A stretch of DNA of 64,000 bases from Azomonas tarimensis (GCF_042648805.1 NZ_JBHRXZ010000029.1:124001-188000), one strand, 5' to 3'; positions 8,452-18,268 are shown, numbered from the stretch's first letter. The notes: a model not told the origin generated them from the letters alone. A program made the numbers and translations.

Positions 8452-9900
8452 TCAATGACCCCAGATCACCCCGATCAGGGCGTAGCACAGCAGGGTAACG
8501 AAGAATACGCCAAACAGGTTGAGCGCCAGCCCCGAGCGCATCATCGACTGGATACGCACCTGTCCTGTGGCGAACACGATGGCGTTGGGCGGCGTGGCCA
8601 CCGGCATCATGAAGGCGCAGCTCGCCGCCACGGCCGCCGGGATCGCCAGCATCTCCGGAGGCAGCCCCTGGGACACCGCGACGGCACCGAGCAGCGGCAG
8701 GAAGGCCGCCGCGGTCGCGGTGTTGGACGTGACTTCGGTGAGAAAGGTGATCACCAGGGTGACCAGGCCGATCATCAGGATCAGCGGCAGCGCGCCGAAG
8801 CCCTGCAGGCCTTCGCCGATCCACACCGCCAGTCCGGACGAGCTGATGGCGCCGGCCAGCGACAGGCCGCCGCCGAACAGCAGCAACACTCCCCAGGGCA
8901 TCTTGTTCGCCTGCTGCCAGTCCATGAGGAAGATCCGTTTGTTCCAGTCTGCCGGGATCAGGAACAGCAGTATGGCCGCGGCGATGGCGATGCTGGTGTC
9001 GTTGACACCGGGGATGAAACCCGCCAGCAGCGGCTGGAAGATCCATGACAGGGCGGCCAGCACGAACACCGCGGCGACACGTTTTTCCGCCGTGCTCATG
9101 GGACCCAGCTCATCGAGCTGATCGCGCAGCAGTTGCTGGCTATCGCCGCCGGCCAGCTTGAAGCCGCCGCGTGTCAGCCACCACCAGACGAAGGTCAGCA
9201 TACCCAGGGCCACGGGCACGCCCAGCAGCATCCATTGGCCAAAGCCGATGTGGACGTCATGGTTCTCGCGCAGAAAGGCTGCCAGAAGGGCATTGGGCGG
9301 GGTGCCGATAAGGGTCGCGATGCCACCGACGCTGGCGGCGTAGGCGATACCGAGCAGCAGGGCGGTGGCGAAGCGATCGCTGTCCTTCGGGTCGCTGTTG
9401 GCAACCAGCAGGCTGATCACTGACAACCCGATCGGCAGCATCATGATGCTGGTAGCGGTGTTGCTCACCCACATGCTGATGAAGGCGGTGGCGATCATGA
9501 AACCGGCAATCTGTCGGCTGGGTTGACTGCCCACCGCCTGCAGGGTCACCAGGGCGATGCGCTTGTGCAGGTTCCAGCGCTGCATGCCGAGGCCCAGCAT
9601 GAAGCCGCCAAAGAACAGGAAGATGGTGGGGTTGGCATAGGGCGCGGTGGCCTTCGCCATGTCGCTGATGCCGAGCAAGGGCAACAGGAGGATCGGCAGC
9701 AGCGAGGTGATCGGGATCGGAATCGCCTCGGTGGCCCACCAGACCGCCATGAGCGCCGCCAGCCCGACGGTGCGCCAGGCGATGTCGGAGAGACCTACCG
9801 GCGGGTCGGTGAGCATACACAAGAGGAGCAGTAACGGCCCGGCAAAGAGTCCGATTGTGGAGGCTGTGGTAGCACTCCGGCCTTGAGGGGAATCCGCCAT
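8452..9900 (-). CDS. SLC13/DASS-family anion transporter
   Basis: 482-residue inner-membrane protein with about 12 hydrophobic segments, of the divalent-anion:Na+ symporter family (dicarboxylates, sulfate or similar). It shows the SNT signature in VSNTATSIMMLPIG near residue 150 and a second in TEVTSNTATAAAFLP near 392; these form the two Na+/anion clamshell sites. It is monocistronic on the minus strand, converging on efp. The substrate cannot be assigned from sequence; dicarboxylate is the likeliest. Confidence 0.88.
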   Translation of the reverse strand: MADSPQGRSATTASTIGLFAGPLLLLLCMLTDPPVGLSDIAWRTVGLAALMAVWWATEAIPIPITSLLPILLLPLLGISDMAKATAPYANPTIFLFFGGFMLGLGMQRWNLHKRIALVTLQAVGSQPSRQIAGFMIATAFISMWVSNTATSIMMLPIGLSVISLLVANSDPKDSDRFATALLLGIAYAASVGGIATLIGTPPNALLAAFLRENHDVHIGFGQWMLLGVPVALGMLTFVWWWLTRGGFKLAGGDSQQLLRDQLDELGPMSTAEKRVAAVFVLAALSWIFQPLLAGFIPGVNDTSIAIAAAILLFLIPADWNKRIFLMDWQQANKMPWGVLLLFGGGLSLAGAISSSGLAVWIGEGLQGFGALPLILMIGLVTLVITFLTEVTSNTATAAAFLPLLGAVAVSQGLPPEMLAIPAAVAASCAFMMPVATPPNAIVFATGQVRIQSMMRSGLALNLFGVFFVTLLCYALIGVIWGH

Positions 9901-9943
9901 CGATTTTATACCTTATCTTTCCTGAAACTGAGCTGGTCAAGGG

Positions 9944-10780
9944 TCACTGCCCTTGAGAACCGCCAAGGGTATCAGGCCTTTGGCCGGTTTGCTGCCTGCG
10001 CCACATGCGGGCAAGCCATCGCCATGTGATCCAGCCTCCTCCGATGAGGTAGAGCACACCACCAGGTACCCACATGATGAGACCTGCCAGTTGTTGATCG
10101 GCGAGATCGCGGGATTCGCCATAGAAGGGTGTAGTGCCGAATGTGAGCAGCGCGCCCAGCAACCCCGTGTGGATCATGGTCAGGAGAACCGCCATCAGCG
10201 CCTGGGGCACCTGTCGAGGATTGGCGTGCAGGACCGACCACCAGAACAGCCAGGCGGTGAACAGGAAACAGGCGTGCTCGAAGGCGTGCCACCAGAGGTT
10301 TTCCAGGGCCAGGATATAGAGCTGCGGGGTGTGCCAGATCCAGATGATCGCGCCATGCAGCACCGCCAAGGCGGTCGGGTAGCGGCCACTGCGCAGAATC
10401 GCGGTCCACAGCGGGCGGGCGATGTCTCCGGTGACGCTGCGCCACTGCGGAAGGGGCCGGGCAAGCGCCCAGAGCGGCGCGATGACGATGATGAACAGCA
10501 TATGCTGGGTCATGTGCAGGCTGGTGCTGACCTCCGCCCAGTCGTCCAGCGGCCCGAAGATGGAAAACACCGCGAGCAGCATGGCGATGTGGAAGCAGGC
10601 GCTTTCCGCACGGCGCGGCGGCACACGCCGGGCTCCGATCAGGTAGAGCAACCAGGCGCTACCGAGAATCGCTGCGGTGATCAGCAAGGGCAGGCGCTCC
10701 ATGAGGTGCGCATCGAACAGGCCGTGGGCCAGCGCCGGTTCGGCCAGCACCAGCAGCGGCAAGGCCAGCAGTGAACGCAT
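9944..10780 (-). CDS. ctaG: Cytochrome c oxidase assembly protein, CtaG (caa3 type)
   Basis: 278-residue polytopic membrane protein with about 7 hydrophobic segments and conserved histidines (HMTQHMLF near residue 90; FEHACFLFTAWLFWW). It belongs to the caa3-type CtaG family involved in copper-centre assembly of oxidase subunit I. The ATG at 10780 shares its A with the stop of the upstream gene (TGATG), which supports this start over an in-frame ATG 9 bases earlier. It is the last gene of the coxB - ctaDE - small membrane protein - ctaG unit. Confidence 0.85.
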   Translation of the reverse strand: MRSLLALPLLVLAEPALAHGLFDAHLMERLPLLITAAILGSAWLLYLIGARRVPPRRAESACFHIAMLLAVFSIFGPLDDWAEVSTSLHMTQHMLFIIVIAPLWALARPLPQWRSVTGDIARPLWTAILRSGRYPTALAVLHGAIIWIWHTPQLYILALENLWWHAFEHACFLFTAWLFWWSVLHANPRQVPQALMAVLLTMIHTGLLGALLTFGTTPFYGESRDLADQQLAGLIMWVPGGVLYLIGGGWITWRWLARMWRRQQTGQRPDTLGGSQGQ

Positions 10781-11139
10781 CACAGGCATGGTGGCAGCTG
10801 CAGCAGGGGGATACCTACGAACAGGGCCGCCAGGAAGGCAATCATATGAATGCCAGCCGCCAGCTTGGTGACGAATACCTGTTGTTCGGTCAGTTCGTGG
10901 GGCTTGCGCGAGAGGCGCCAGAAGCGGCGTGCCAGCCACAGCAGAAGCGCCATTGTGAGCAGCGTGAGAACACCGAGACTGGCGTTCAGCCAGTTGCGGA
11001 TGCCCAACTCCGGGTCCGGCGGGGCCACCGAGCAGGCCACCGAGAAGCCACCATAGATTATGACGAACCAAAGGCTCCAGATGAGCAATCCCATGGGGAT
11101 CTGTATCGGATGGTACGGGGAGGTACGTGGATAGGTCAC
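10780..11139 (-). CDS. Small membrane protein of the caa3 oxidase cluster
   Basis: 119 residues with three hydrophobic segments (about residues 16-38, 50-70 and 88-110). I do not recognise a named family. The GTG start overlaps the ctaDE stop by 4 bases and its stop overlaps the ctaG start, so it is translated within the oxidase operon. A subunit IV-like or assembly role is plausible from context only. The longer reading from 11217 overlaps ctaDE and lacks support. Confidence 0.75.
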   Translation of the reverse strand: MTYPRTSPYHPIQIPMGLLIWSLWFVIIYGGFSVACSVAPPDPELGIRNWLNASLGVLTLLTMALLLWLARRFWRLSRKPHELTEQQVFVTKLAAGIHMIAFLAALFVGIPLLQLPPCL

Positions 11140-13655
11140 GACGCGCCTCCCCAGGTGCCTGGAAAGAGAATCCACGCCGCGTAGCTGATCCACAACACGG
11201 CGACATTGAAGAACCACAGTTGGAGAACAACACTGACCTCGTAAGGAGACCGGACGCCCACATAGCCAAAGTGCACGCGCCAGGACTGCAGCGCAGTGGT
11301 GATCGTGGCGAGTCCGCAGTGAACCGCCGCGTACATCAGCATGAAGAAGGTCATCGCGCCGTAGGCGCTTTCGGTCGGTGCCAGGTTGCTGTCCACCAGC
11401 AGCCAGATCAGGGTCCCGGTCTGCACCGCACCGATCAGGGCGATCAGTGCCAGTTTGAACAGCAAACCTCGTTCATTGCCGTGGCGCAGCTGCCCGGTCA
11501 CCCAGCGCAACACCAGCGCGCCAAAGGAGACCAGTACGGCGCTGATCAGCAGTGTCTGCCCGGACAGGTCCAGGCCTTCCGGGACCGACCATTGCGGTGA
11601 GACGGTCCACATGTAGAACCAGCCGAACAGCAACGACAGATACATGGAACCGTCTGCGATCAAGGTTACGCCCATGCCCCAGAGACCCGGTCCGTCGTTG
11701 GTACGCGAATGCAGCGGAGGTTCGTCGGGATGGGTGCGGGCATCAGGGGCTGCGGAGGGATGAACGCCGTTTTCCCATGACCAGCGCAGCAGCACGATCA
11801 CCGACAGCACGGTGGCCCCTAGCGCGACCCAGTAGAACTGCGCCAGCAGCGACAGGCATACCGCAGCCAGGAACAACGCGGCGATAAAGGGCAGCCAGCT
11901 GTTGCTCGGCAGGTGGATGACCTCACGCACCTTGCCGGTCAGCGGATCGGAACCCCAGGTTTCCCGCCGGCCATGGTCGATGGTGGTCAGCGCGTGCTCG
12001 CCGCGCGCGATGCTGTCGGGCAGATCCGGATCGTGCCACAACGGATGTCGGTGAGTGATGTCCGGCAGGCTGACGAAGTTATAGGCGCTCGGCGGCAACG
12101 ATGTGGCCCATTCCAGGGTGTCGGCGTTCCAGGGGTTCTTGGTGGCGGGCTTGCCGAAGCGGAAGTGCAGCAGGATATCCAGCAGGATGGTGGCGACCCC
12201 CACCGCCATGATGAAGCTGCCGATGGAGGAAATCAGGTTTGGCAGATGCCAGCCCAGCCCCTCGTCGTAGGTGTAGACTCGCCGCGGCATGCCCATCAGT
12301 CCTGTCCAGTGCATGATCAGGAAGGTGGTATTGAAGCCGATGAACACCAGCCAGAAGCCCCAGCGACCGAGGGTCACCGAGGGCATGCGGCCGGAAAAGT
12401 GCGGCAGCCAGTAATACAGCCCGGCCATCAGCGGAAACACCATGCCTCCGACCAGGACGTAGTGCATGTGGGCGACGACGAAGTGGGTGTCGTGTACCTG
12501 CCAGTCGAACGGTACCAGAGCCACCATGACGCCGGTCAGGCCGCCGCCGACGAAGACCACCAGAAAGCCCACCAGCCAGAGCATCGGCACATGGAAGATG
12601 GGCCGGCCCAGCCAAAGGGTTGCCAGCCAGGCAAAGATCTGCACCCCGGTGGGAATGGCCACCAGCATGCTGGCGCCGGAAAAGAACGCCAGCGCCAGCT
12701 GCGGAATCCCCACCGTGAACATGTGGTGCACCCAGAGCCCGAAGCTGAGAAAGCCGATGGTCAGCACCCCGAGCACGATCCAGCGATAGCCGACGATGGC
12801 CCGCTGGCAGAACACCGGAAGCAGCGTCGAGACGATGCCGGCACCCGGCAGGAAGATGATGTACACCTCAGGATGCCCGAACAGCCAGAACAGGTGCTGC
12901 CAGAAGATCGGGTCACCGCCCAGCGCCGTGTCGAAGAACGGCATCCCGGCGGCACGCTCGAGTTCCAGCAGGATGCTGCCGAGGATCAGCGGCGGGAAGC
13001 CCACCACGATCATCATGGCCATCACCAGGATGTACCAGGCGTACAGGGGCATCTTGTCCAGCGCCATGCCGCGGGTGCGAGTGCGCAGGATCGACACCAC
13101 CAGTTCGACCCCGGCGCTTACTGCGGAAATCTCGATGAAAGTGATGCCCAGCAGCCAGAAATCGTTGTTTACCCCCGGCATGTGCCCGGCGCTGGATAGC
13201 GGGGTGTACATGAACCAGCCGGCCTTGGGGGCGATCTCGAAGAAGATGCTGGAGATCAGGATCAGCCCGCCGAACAGGTAGCAGAAGTAGCCCAGTGCCG
13301 AGAGCCTGGGGAATACCAGGTCGCGGGCGCCGATCATCTTCGGGATCAGGTAGATCGCCAGGCCTTCCATCATCGGCACGGCGAACAGGAACATCATCAC
13401 CGTGCCGTGCATGGTGAAGACCTGGTTGTAGATGTCCGGCGACATCAGCTCGTAACCGGGAATCGCCAGCTGAGTGCGGATCAGCATCGCCAGTAATCCA
13501 CCGAAGAGGAAGAAGATTCCCCCCGTCACCAGAAAGCGCAAGCCAATGGTGGAGTGGTTGACGATGGTCAGCGCCTTCCAGCCGCGCGGGTTGCCCCACA
13601 CTTCGTTGAACTGGTCCTGCAACTGATCCGGGTCGGTGGTCGGCTTGTTACTCAT
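11136..13655 (-). CDS. ctaD-ctaE: Cytochrome c oxidase subunit I-III fusion
   Basis: 839 residues. The N-terminal about 560 residues are haem-copper oxidase subunit I: the low-spin haem ligand region VFTMHGTVMM, the WLFGHPEVYIIFLPGAG motif with the CuB histidine and cross-linked tyrosine (type A oxidase), and THFVVAHMHYVL with the haem ligands. The C-terminal about 200 residues have five or more membrane segments resembling subunit III (GMGVTLIADGSMYLSLLFGW onward). It overlaps coxB by 4 bases. It is a proton-pumping terminal oxidase of the inner membrane. Confidence 0.92.
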   Translation of the reverse strand: MSNKPTTDPDQLQDQFNEVWGNPRGWKALTIVNHSTIGLRFLVTGGIFFLFGGLLAMLIRTQLAIPGYELMSPDIYNQVFTMHGTVMMFLFAVPMMEGLAIYLIPKMIGARDLVFPRLSALGYFCYLFGGLILISSIFFEIAPKAGWFMYTPLSSAGHMPGVNNDFWLLGITFIEISAVSAGVELVVSILRTRTRGMALDKMPLYAWYILVMAMMIVVGFPPLILGSILLELERAAGMPFFDTALGGDPIFWQHLFWLFGHPEVYIIFLPGAGIVSTLLPVFCQRAIVGYRWIVLGVLTIGFLSFGLWVHHMFTVGIPQLALAFFSGASMLVAIPTGVQIFAWLATLWLGRPIFHVPMLWLVGFLVVFVGGGLTGVMVALVPFDWQVHDTHFVVAHMHYVLVGGMVFPLMAGLYYWLPHFSGRMPSVTLGRWGFWLVFIGFNTTFLIMHWTGLMGMPRRVYTYDEGLGWHLPNLISSIGSFIMAVGVATILLDILLHFRFGKPATKNPWNADTLEWATSLPPSAYNFVSLPDITHRHPLWHDPDLPDSIARGEHALTTIDHGRRETWGSDPLTGKVREVIHLPSNSWLPFIAALFLAAVCLSLLAQFYWVALGATVLSVIVLLRWSWENGVHPSAAPDARTHPDEPPLHSRTNDGPGLWGMGVTLIADGSMYLSLLFGWFYMWTVSPQWSVPEGLDLSGQTLLISAVLVSFGALVLRWVTGQLRHGNERGLLFKLALIALIGAVQTGTLIWLLVDSNLAPTESAYGAMTFFMLMYAAVHCGLATITTALQSWRVHFGYVGVRSPYEVSVVLQLWFFNVAVLWISYAAWILFPGTWGGAS

Positions 13656-14632
13656 GGAGCGAGTGTCTCCAGCCAGGCGGCAATCTGTTCGAGAATGTCG
13701 TCGTCGATGTCGTCATGGGCCGGCATTGCATTACCCGCCTTGATGTCCTGGTGTTCACGCAGCCAGCGACGCAGGCCTTCGCTGTCGTTCTCCAGCGTGC
13801 CGGCGCCCAGCGTGGGCCGGCTGGCCAGATCGGTAAGGTCGGGCGCACGAGCGCCCTCGGTTATGCCGGCGACGCGGTGGCACTGGCCGCAGGTATCGCG
13901 AAACTCCTCACCCGCTGCGCCGGGGGGCAGAGCTGGCGAGGCGAAGCTCTGGCGTTCGCTCAACCAGGTGTCGAAACCCTCGGGCTCCAGCGCTTCGACA
14001 TGCAGGATCATCCGGGTGTGCTGCGCGCCGCAGAATTCCGAGCACTGGCCGCGAAACACGCCAGCATGGGAGGCTTCGAGGCGAATCTCGTGGATGCGGC
14101 CGGGAACCATGTCGCGCTTGCCGCCCAGGCGCGGCACCCAGAACGAGTGGATGACATCCGCGCTCGTCAGGTGTACGTCCAGCGGACGCCCGACGGGGAC
14201 AATGAACTGGTTCGCCGTGGTGACTCCGCTCTCGGGATAGTGCACTTCCCACCACCACTGATGGCCGGTGACCTCGATCACCAGAGGATCCTGCCCTTCG
14301 ACCGGGAGCGGGATCATGCTGCGCCCGGTGGGGACGCCGAACAGCAGCAGCAGGATGATGCTCACCGTCGGCAACACGATGCCGCCACTGATGACCCAGC
14401 GGCGATTGATGGCGCGGGCTTGCTTGGCCGAGGTATGACGCGGCTTGCGGGCCAACGCATAGATCCAAAGCAGGCTCACCCCGACCCAGACGACGCTGGC
14501 CACGCCGAACATGAACCACCAGACAGTGGCGACCTGGCGGGCCGCGGGGCCGGCCGGGTCGAGGATCGACTGCGGTCCACTGCAGGCGGCGAGCAAAGGA
14601 ACTGCCAGCGCCAGAATGGTCCATTTGATCAT
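13652..14632 (-). CDS. coxB: Cytochrome c oxidase subunit II with fused cytochrome c (caa3 type)
   Basis: 326 residues. It has a lipoprotein signal peptide with lipobox LLAAC near residue 16, two membrane segments, and a cupredoxin domain with the CuA motif GQCSEFCGAQHTRM (two Cys, His, Met). A C-terminal cytochrome c domain carries CGQCH near residue 241 and a later methionine (AMPAH) as likely axial ligand. The start at 14632 is fixed by a GGAGG box 8 bases upstream. It is the first gene of the oxidase operon. Confidence 0.93.
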   Translation of the reverse strand: MIKWTILALAVPLLAACSGPQSILDPAGPAARQVATVWWFMFGVASVVWVGVSLLWIYALARKPRHTSAKQARAINRRWVISGGIVLPTVSIILLLLFGVPTGRSMIPLPVEGQDPLVIEVTGHQWWWEVHYPESGVTTANQFIVPVGRPLDVHLTSADVIHSFWVPRLGGKRDMVPGRIHEIRLEASHAGVFRGQCSEFCGAQHTRMILHVEALEPEGFDTWLSERQSFASPALPPGAAGEEFRDTCGQCHRVAGITEGARAPDLTDLASRPTLGAGTLENDSEGLRRWLREHQDIKAGNAMPAHDDIDDDILEQIAAWLETLAP

Positions 14633-14692
14633 GTCGGTACCTCCTGCCCGCACCGCCGACTTCCTGATTACATCCTCACCCTGGAGTCCCGG

Positions 14693-15166
14693 ATGGCTGA
14701 CTGTACCCCTCGCGAGTCCATACACAGCAAAGCAGCGATCAAGGGCCATCCCCTGCATCCGATGCTGATCCACTTTCCCGTCGCGGCCCTGGTTGCGGTG
14801 GTTTTCACCGATCTGGCCTACCTCTGGACAGTGGACGAATTCTGGAGTCGCGCCAGTGTCTGGCTGCTTGGCGTTGGCGCGGTGGGCGGCATCACCGCCA
14901 GCGTCTTCGGGCTGGTGGACCTGCTGTGGGTCAGCAAGATCCGACAGAAAGTGACCGCCTGGTGCCATGCGATCCTCGCGGTGATGATGCTCTCGCTGGC
15001 CTCGCTCAACTGGATGTTGCGCGTGGTCGGCCTGGGGCCGGCCGAAACCGAGTTCTTCTGGGGCCTCTACCTGTCGGTACTCACCGCGCTGCTGATTTCC
15101 GTCGCTGCCTACCTGGGCGGTCGCCTGGTCTACGAGCACGCCGTGGGTGTCGACTTGAGCAACTGA
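14693..15166 (+). CDS. DUF2231-family membrane protein
   Basis: 157 residues with four hydrophobic segments after a short polar N terminus containing GHPLHPMLIHFPVA, the signature of DUF2231 (a predicted inner-membrane family often next to oxidase or cytochrome genes). The function is unknown. It is divergent from coxB, 60 bases away, so a shared promoter region is possible. Start MADCTPRES follows a CTGGAG box. Confidence 0.8.
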   Translation: MADCTPRESIHSKAAIKGHPLHPMLIHFPVAALVAVVFTDLAYLWTVDEFWSRASVWLLGVGAVGGITASVFGLVDLLWVSKIRQKVTAWCHAILAVMMLSLASLNWMLRVVGLGPAETEFFWGLYLSVLTALLISVAAYLGGRLVYEHAVGVDLSN

Positions 15167-15218
15167 AGAGAGGCTGAGAGCGGTCGGGTCAGACATGAGC
15201 GGGGCAGCTTCCTCGTGT

Positions 15219-15632
15219 TCAGAACGGCTTGGCCAGGACAAGCCAGAGCGTCAGGATGATGAGCAGCGGGATGGTGGTGCCGACGGCGAAGCAGGGCATC
15301 CTCACGCTGCGTTCGGGATAGCGCTCGACGCGCAGCAGCAGGACCCCGCAGAGCGCGTGGCTGATCGTCATGCCGACCACCGCGGTCAGCTTCATCACCA
15401 GCCAGCCTGCCACCACGCCGTCGCGGAGGATGATCGCGGTTCCCGAGCCAATGGCGACCAGGGCCGCCGGCGTGCCCACCAGGGTGAACACCATGCGCGT
15501 CAGATGGGAGTGGTCGCGAAAGAACAATTGATCATTACGGCGAGTACCTGCGGCGATCATCGCCGGCAGATAGACTAGGATGCCGCACCAGCAGATAAGC
15601 GATGCCAGGTGCAGCAGTTTCAGTAGTGGCAT
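15219..15632 (-). CDS. CopD/DUF2269-like integral membrane protein
   Basis: 137 residues, four hydrophobic segments, beginning MPLLKLLHLASLICWCGILV with the early histidine found in CopD- and HemJ-like haem or copper membrane proteins; a conserved-looking SHALCG follows near residue 82. The start at 15632 has a GGGAG box 9 bases upstream; the longer reading to 15734 lacks one. It lies next to the caa3 oxidase genes, so a haem or copper handling role is possible but not shown. Confidence 0.65.
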   Translation of the reverse strand: MPLLKLLHLASLICWCGILVYLPAMIAAGTRRNDQLFFRDHSHLTRMVFTLVGTPAALVAIGSGTAIILRDGVVAGWLVMKLTAVVGMTISHALCGVLLLRVERYPERSVRMPCFAVGTTIPLLIILTLWLVLAKPF

Positions 15633-15823
15633 GCCGGTCTCCCTTCCTGCCAGGCGAGCGGTGCGCTGCGGCTTGAATCGCAAGCTGTGACAACCCACCC
15701 ACGGGGCGGTTCGCCAGGCAGACGTGAACGGCAAGGGGAGAACTCGGGCGCGGCGGAAGCCGGAGTGCCTGAATACGCCCCAGAAGGTCGCTTCGGACCC
15801 TGAATGACCTGAATGGATTTCTG

Positions 15824-16663
15824 ATGGATCTACCGAACTGGCGCGAGCGCCTCTACATCATCATCTTCTTCACCAACACTCCGGCGGGGAAACTCTTCGA
15901 CACCTGGCTGCTGGTAGTGGTGACGGCGAGTCTGGTCGTGGTGATGCTCGATAGCGTCGCGGCGATCAACCTTCATTACGGCACCCTGTTGAGGGCGCTG
16001 GAGTGGGGCTTCACCACCATCTTCGCCATCGAGTATCTGCTGCGGATCTACAGCCACCCCGAGCCGCGCAAGTACGTGTGGAGCTTCTACGGGGTGATCG
16101 ACCTGCTGTCGATCCTGCCGGCCTTCCTGGCGCTGATCTTCGCCGACGCCCAGTACCTGCTGGTGATCCGCATCATCCGGCTGTTGAGGGTGTTCCGGGT
16201 GCTCAAGCTCACCCCCTACCTCAGCCAGGCGAACTTTCTGCTCGTCGCCTTGCGCGGTAGCAGGCAGAAGATCATCGTCTTCCTGCTGTCGGTCAGCACC
16301 CTTATCGTGATCTACGGGACCTTGATGTACGTGATCGAGGGCCCGCCACATGGGTTCAGCAGCATCCCGAAGAGCATCTACTGGGCCGTGGTGACCCTGA
16401 CCACGGTCGGCTTTGGCGACATCGTGCCAAGTACACCGCTCGGCCAGGCATTGGCGACGGTGGTGATGATCACAGGTTATTCGATCATCGCGGTGCCGAC
16501 GGGTATTTTCACCGCCGAGCTCGCCAACGCCATGCGAGCCGACACCCTGGTGCATGAGTGCCCCTCCTGCCGCAAACCCTCTCACGAGCCCGGTTCGGCG
16601 TTCTGCGGTCGCTGTGGGAGCCAGTTGTTCCAGCAGAAGGTGGACACCCCGGCAGAGCAATGA
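15824..16663 (+). CDS. Voltage-gated potassium channel family protein
   Basis: 279 residues: six membrane segments with an S4-like helix RIIRLLRVFRVLK near residue 118 (arginines every third position), a pore helix and the K+ selectivity filter TTVGFGD near residue 195. After S6 there is a short C-terminal zinc-ribbon-like tail with CPSC and CGRCG pairs. It forms an inner-membrane tetrameric K+ channel. The tail could sense metal or redox state, which is inference. Confidence 0.88.
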   Translation: MDLPNWRERLYIIIFFTNTPAGKLFDTWLLVVVTASLVVVMLDSVAAINLHYGTLLRALEWGFTTIFAIEYLLRIYSHPEPRKYVWSFYGVIDLLSILPAFLALIFADAQYLLVIRIIRLLRVFRVLKLTPYLSQANFLLVALRGSRQKIIVFLLSVSTLIVIYGTLMYVIEGPPHGFSSIPKSIYWAVVTLTTVGFGDIVPSTPLGQALATVVMITGYSIIAVPTGIFTAELANAMRADTLVHECPSCRKPSHEPGSAFCGRCGSQLFQQKVDTPAEQ

Positions 16664-16699
16664 GCACTGGCCGGGCGGGCGAGGGAAAAGGCGGTGAGG

Positions 16700-18268
16700 T
16701 CAGCGGTTGAAGCGCTCGACGAGGGCGTGCTGGGCTTCTGCAGTGGATGCCAGACCTTCGCTCAGTAGCGCGGTGCTTTCGGCAGAACTGCTGTTTTCCT
16801 CGGCCAACTGAGCGATGGTCCCGACGTTGCGGCTGATCTCCTCGGCCACGGCGCTCTGCTCCTCGGTGGCCGAAGCGATCTGGGTGGTCATGTCGCTGAT
16901 GCTGTCCATGGCGTTGCTGATGCCCAGGAGCGCCTCGTCGGTGAGCGCGACCTGCTCGACACCTTTCTCGACATGCTTGCGGCCCTGCTCGGTGGCATTC
17001 ACCGCGCCCCGGGCCTGCTGCTGAAGCTTCTCGATCAGGCTGTGGATCTGTCCGGTGGATTCGCCGGTACGCTTGGCCAGCTGACGAACTTCGTCAGCCA
17101 CCACAGCGAAACCGCGCCCGCTTTCACCAGCGCGTGCCGCTTCGATCGCGGCATTCAGCGCCAGCAGGTTGGTCTGGTCGGCGATGCCCTTGATGACATC
17201 CACCACGCTGCCGATCTCGTCACTGTCGCGGGCCAGTTTGGCCACCACCTCGCCGGTCTCGACGACCGATGCGGAAAGCTTCTGGATCACGTTGCGGGTT
17301 TCTGCTGCAACCTGCCGACCCTGTTCGGTCAACTGACTGGCCTCGTGTGTCGCCGCCGCCGCGGTGCCTACGTTATGTGCCATCTCCTGGGTGGTGGCGG
17401 CCATCTCGTTCACCGCCGCGGCGACCTGATCGGTTTCCTGGCGTTGCTGCGCCAGGCTGCGCGAGCAACGGTGGGCCAGGGAGTCGGCCTCGCTCGCCTG
17501 GGCGTGCAGCTGGCGGGCGCTGTCCTGCAGGCGGGTCAGGCAGGTCTGCAGATGAAGCTGCTGGCTGATCATGGCCATCTCGAGCTGCGCCTCGACGCCC
17601 CGGGCGTCGGTGTACATGGTGGCGATCAGCGGGTCGGAAGTGGTCTGCTCGGCGATGCGCAGCAGGCGGCGTGTGCCTCGGTTCTGCCAGTGCAGCCCGG
17701 CGAGACCCAGCGGGACCGACAGCAGGGCCACCAGCAGAAAGCCCCAATATCCGTCGAGCACCATGCCCAGCAGGAAGGCCGCCTGGCTCATCACGATGAA
17801 GGGCAGCCACTTGAGCGCCATCGGCATCCAGCGATCACGCCCGGGAATGGCGCTCTTGCCAGCGTTTATGCGTGCGTACAGCGCTTCGGCCCGGGTGACC
17901 TGTTCGGCGGTCGGCTTGGTGCGTACCGACTCATAGCCCACGATCCGCCGGTTCGCATCCAGCGCTGGCGTGACGTAGGCGTTGACCCAATAGTGGTCGC
18001 CGTTGCGACGGCGATTCTTGACGATGCCCATCCAGGGCTTGCCCTGCTGGAGCGTCGTCCACATATGGGCGAACACTGCAGGCGGCACGTCCGGGTGGCG
18101 AATCAGGTTGTGCGGCGCACGGATCAACTCATCACGCGAATATCCGCTGACCTCTGCAAAGACGTCGTTGCAGTAGGTGATCTGGCCTTTAAGGTCCGTG
18201 GCGGAAATCAGCCGCTGCTGATTCGGAAAGGCATATTCACGCTGGGTAACGGGGAGATTCTTTCGCAT
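16700..18268 (-). CDS. aer: Aer-like methyl-accepting chemotaxis protein (aerotaxis)
   Basis: 522 residues: an N-terminal PAS domain (about residues 10-115, with the FAD-type pattern YCNDVFAEVSGYSRDEL and NRRRNGDHYWVNAYVTP), two adjacent membrane segments near 150-190, then a coiled-coil signalling domain with the invariant hairpin tip DQTNLLALNAAIEAARAGE around residue 370. This architecture without a periplasmic domain is that of Aer, which reports redox or oxygen status to CheA. There is no C-terminal methylation-docking pentapeptide. It is monocistronic. Confidence 0.88.
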   Translation of the reverse strand: MRKNLPVTQREYAFPNQQRLISATDLKGQITYCNDVFAEVSGYSRDELIRAPHNLIRHPDVPPAVFAHMWTTLQQGKPWMGIVKNRRRNGDHYWVNAYVTPALDANRRIVGYESVRTKPTAEQVTRAEALYARINAGKSAIPGRDRWMPMALKWLPFIVMSQAAFLLGMVLDGYWGFLLVALLSVPLGLAGLHWQNRGTRRLLRIAEQTTSDPLIATMYTDARGVEAQLEMAMISQQLHLQTCLTRLQDSARQLHAQASEADSLAHRCSRSLAQQRQETDQVAAAVNEMAATTQEMAHNVGTAAAATHEASQLTEQGRQVAAETRNVIQKLSASVVETGEVVAKLARDSDEIGSVVDVIKGIADQTNLLALNAAIEAARAGESGRGFAVVADEVRQLAKRTGESTGQIHSLIEKLQQQARGAVNATEQGRKHVEKGVEQVALTDEALLGISNAMDSISDMTTQIASATEEQSAVAEEISRNVGTIAQLAEENSSSAESTALLSEGLASTAEAQHALVERFNR

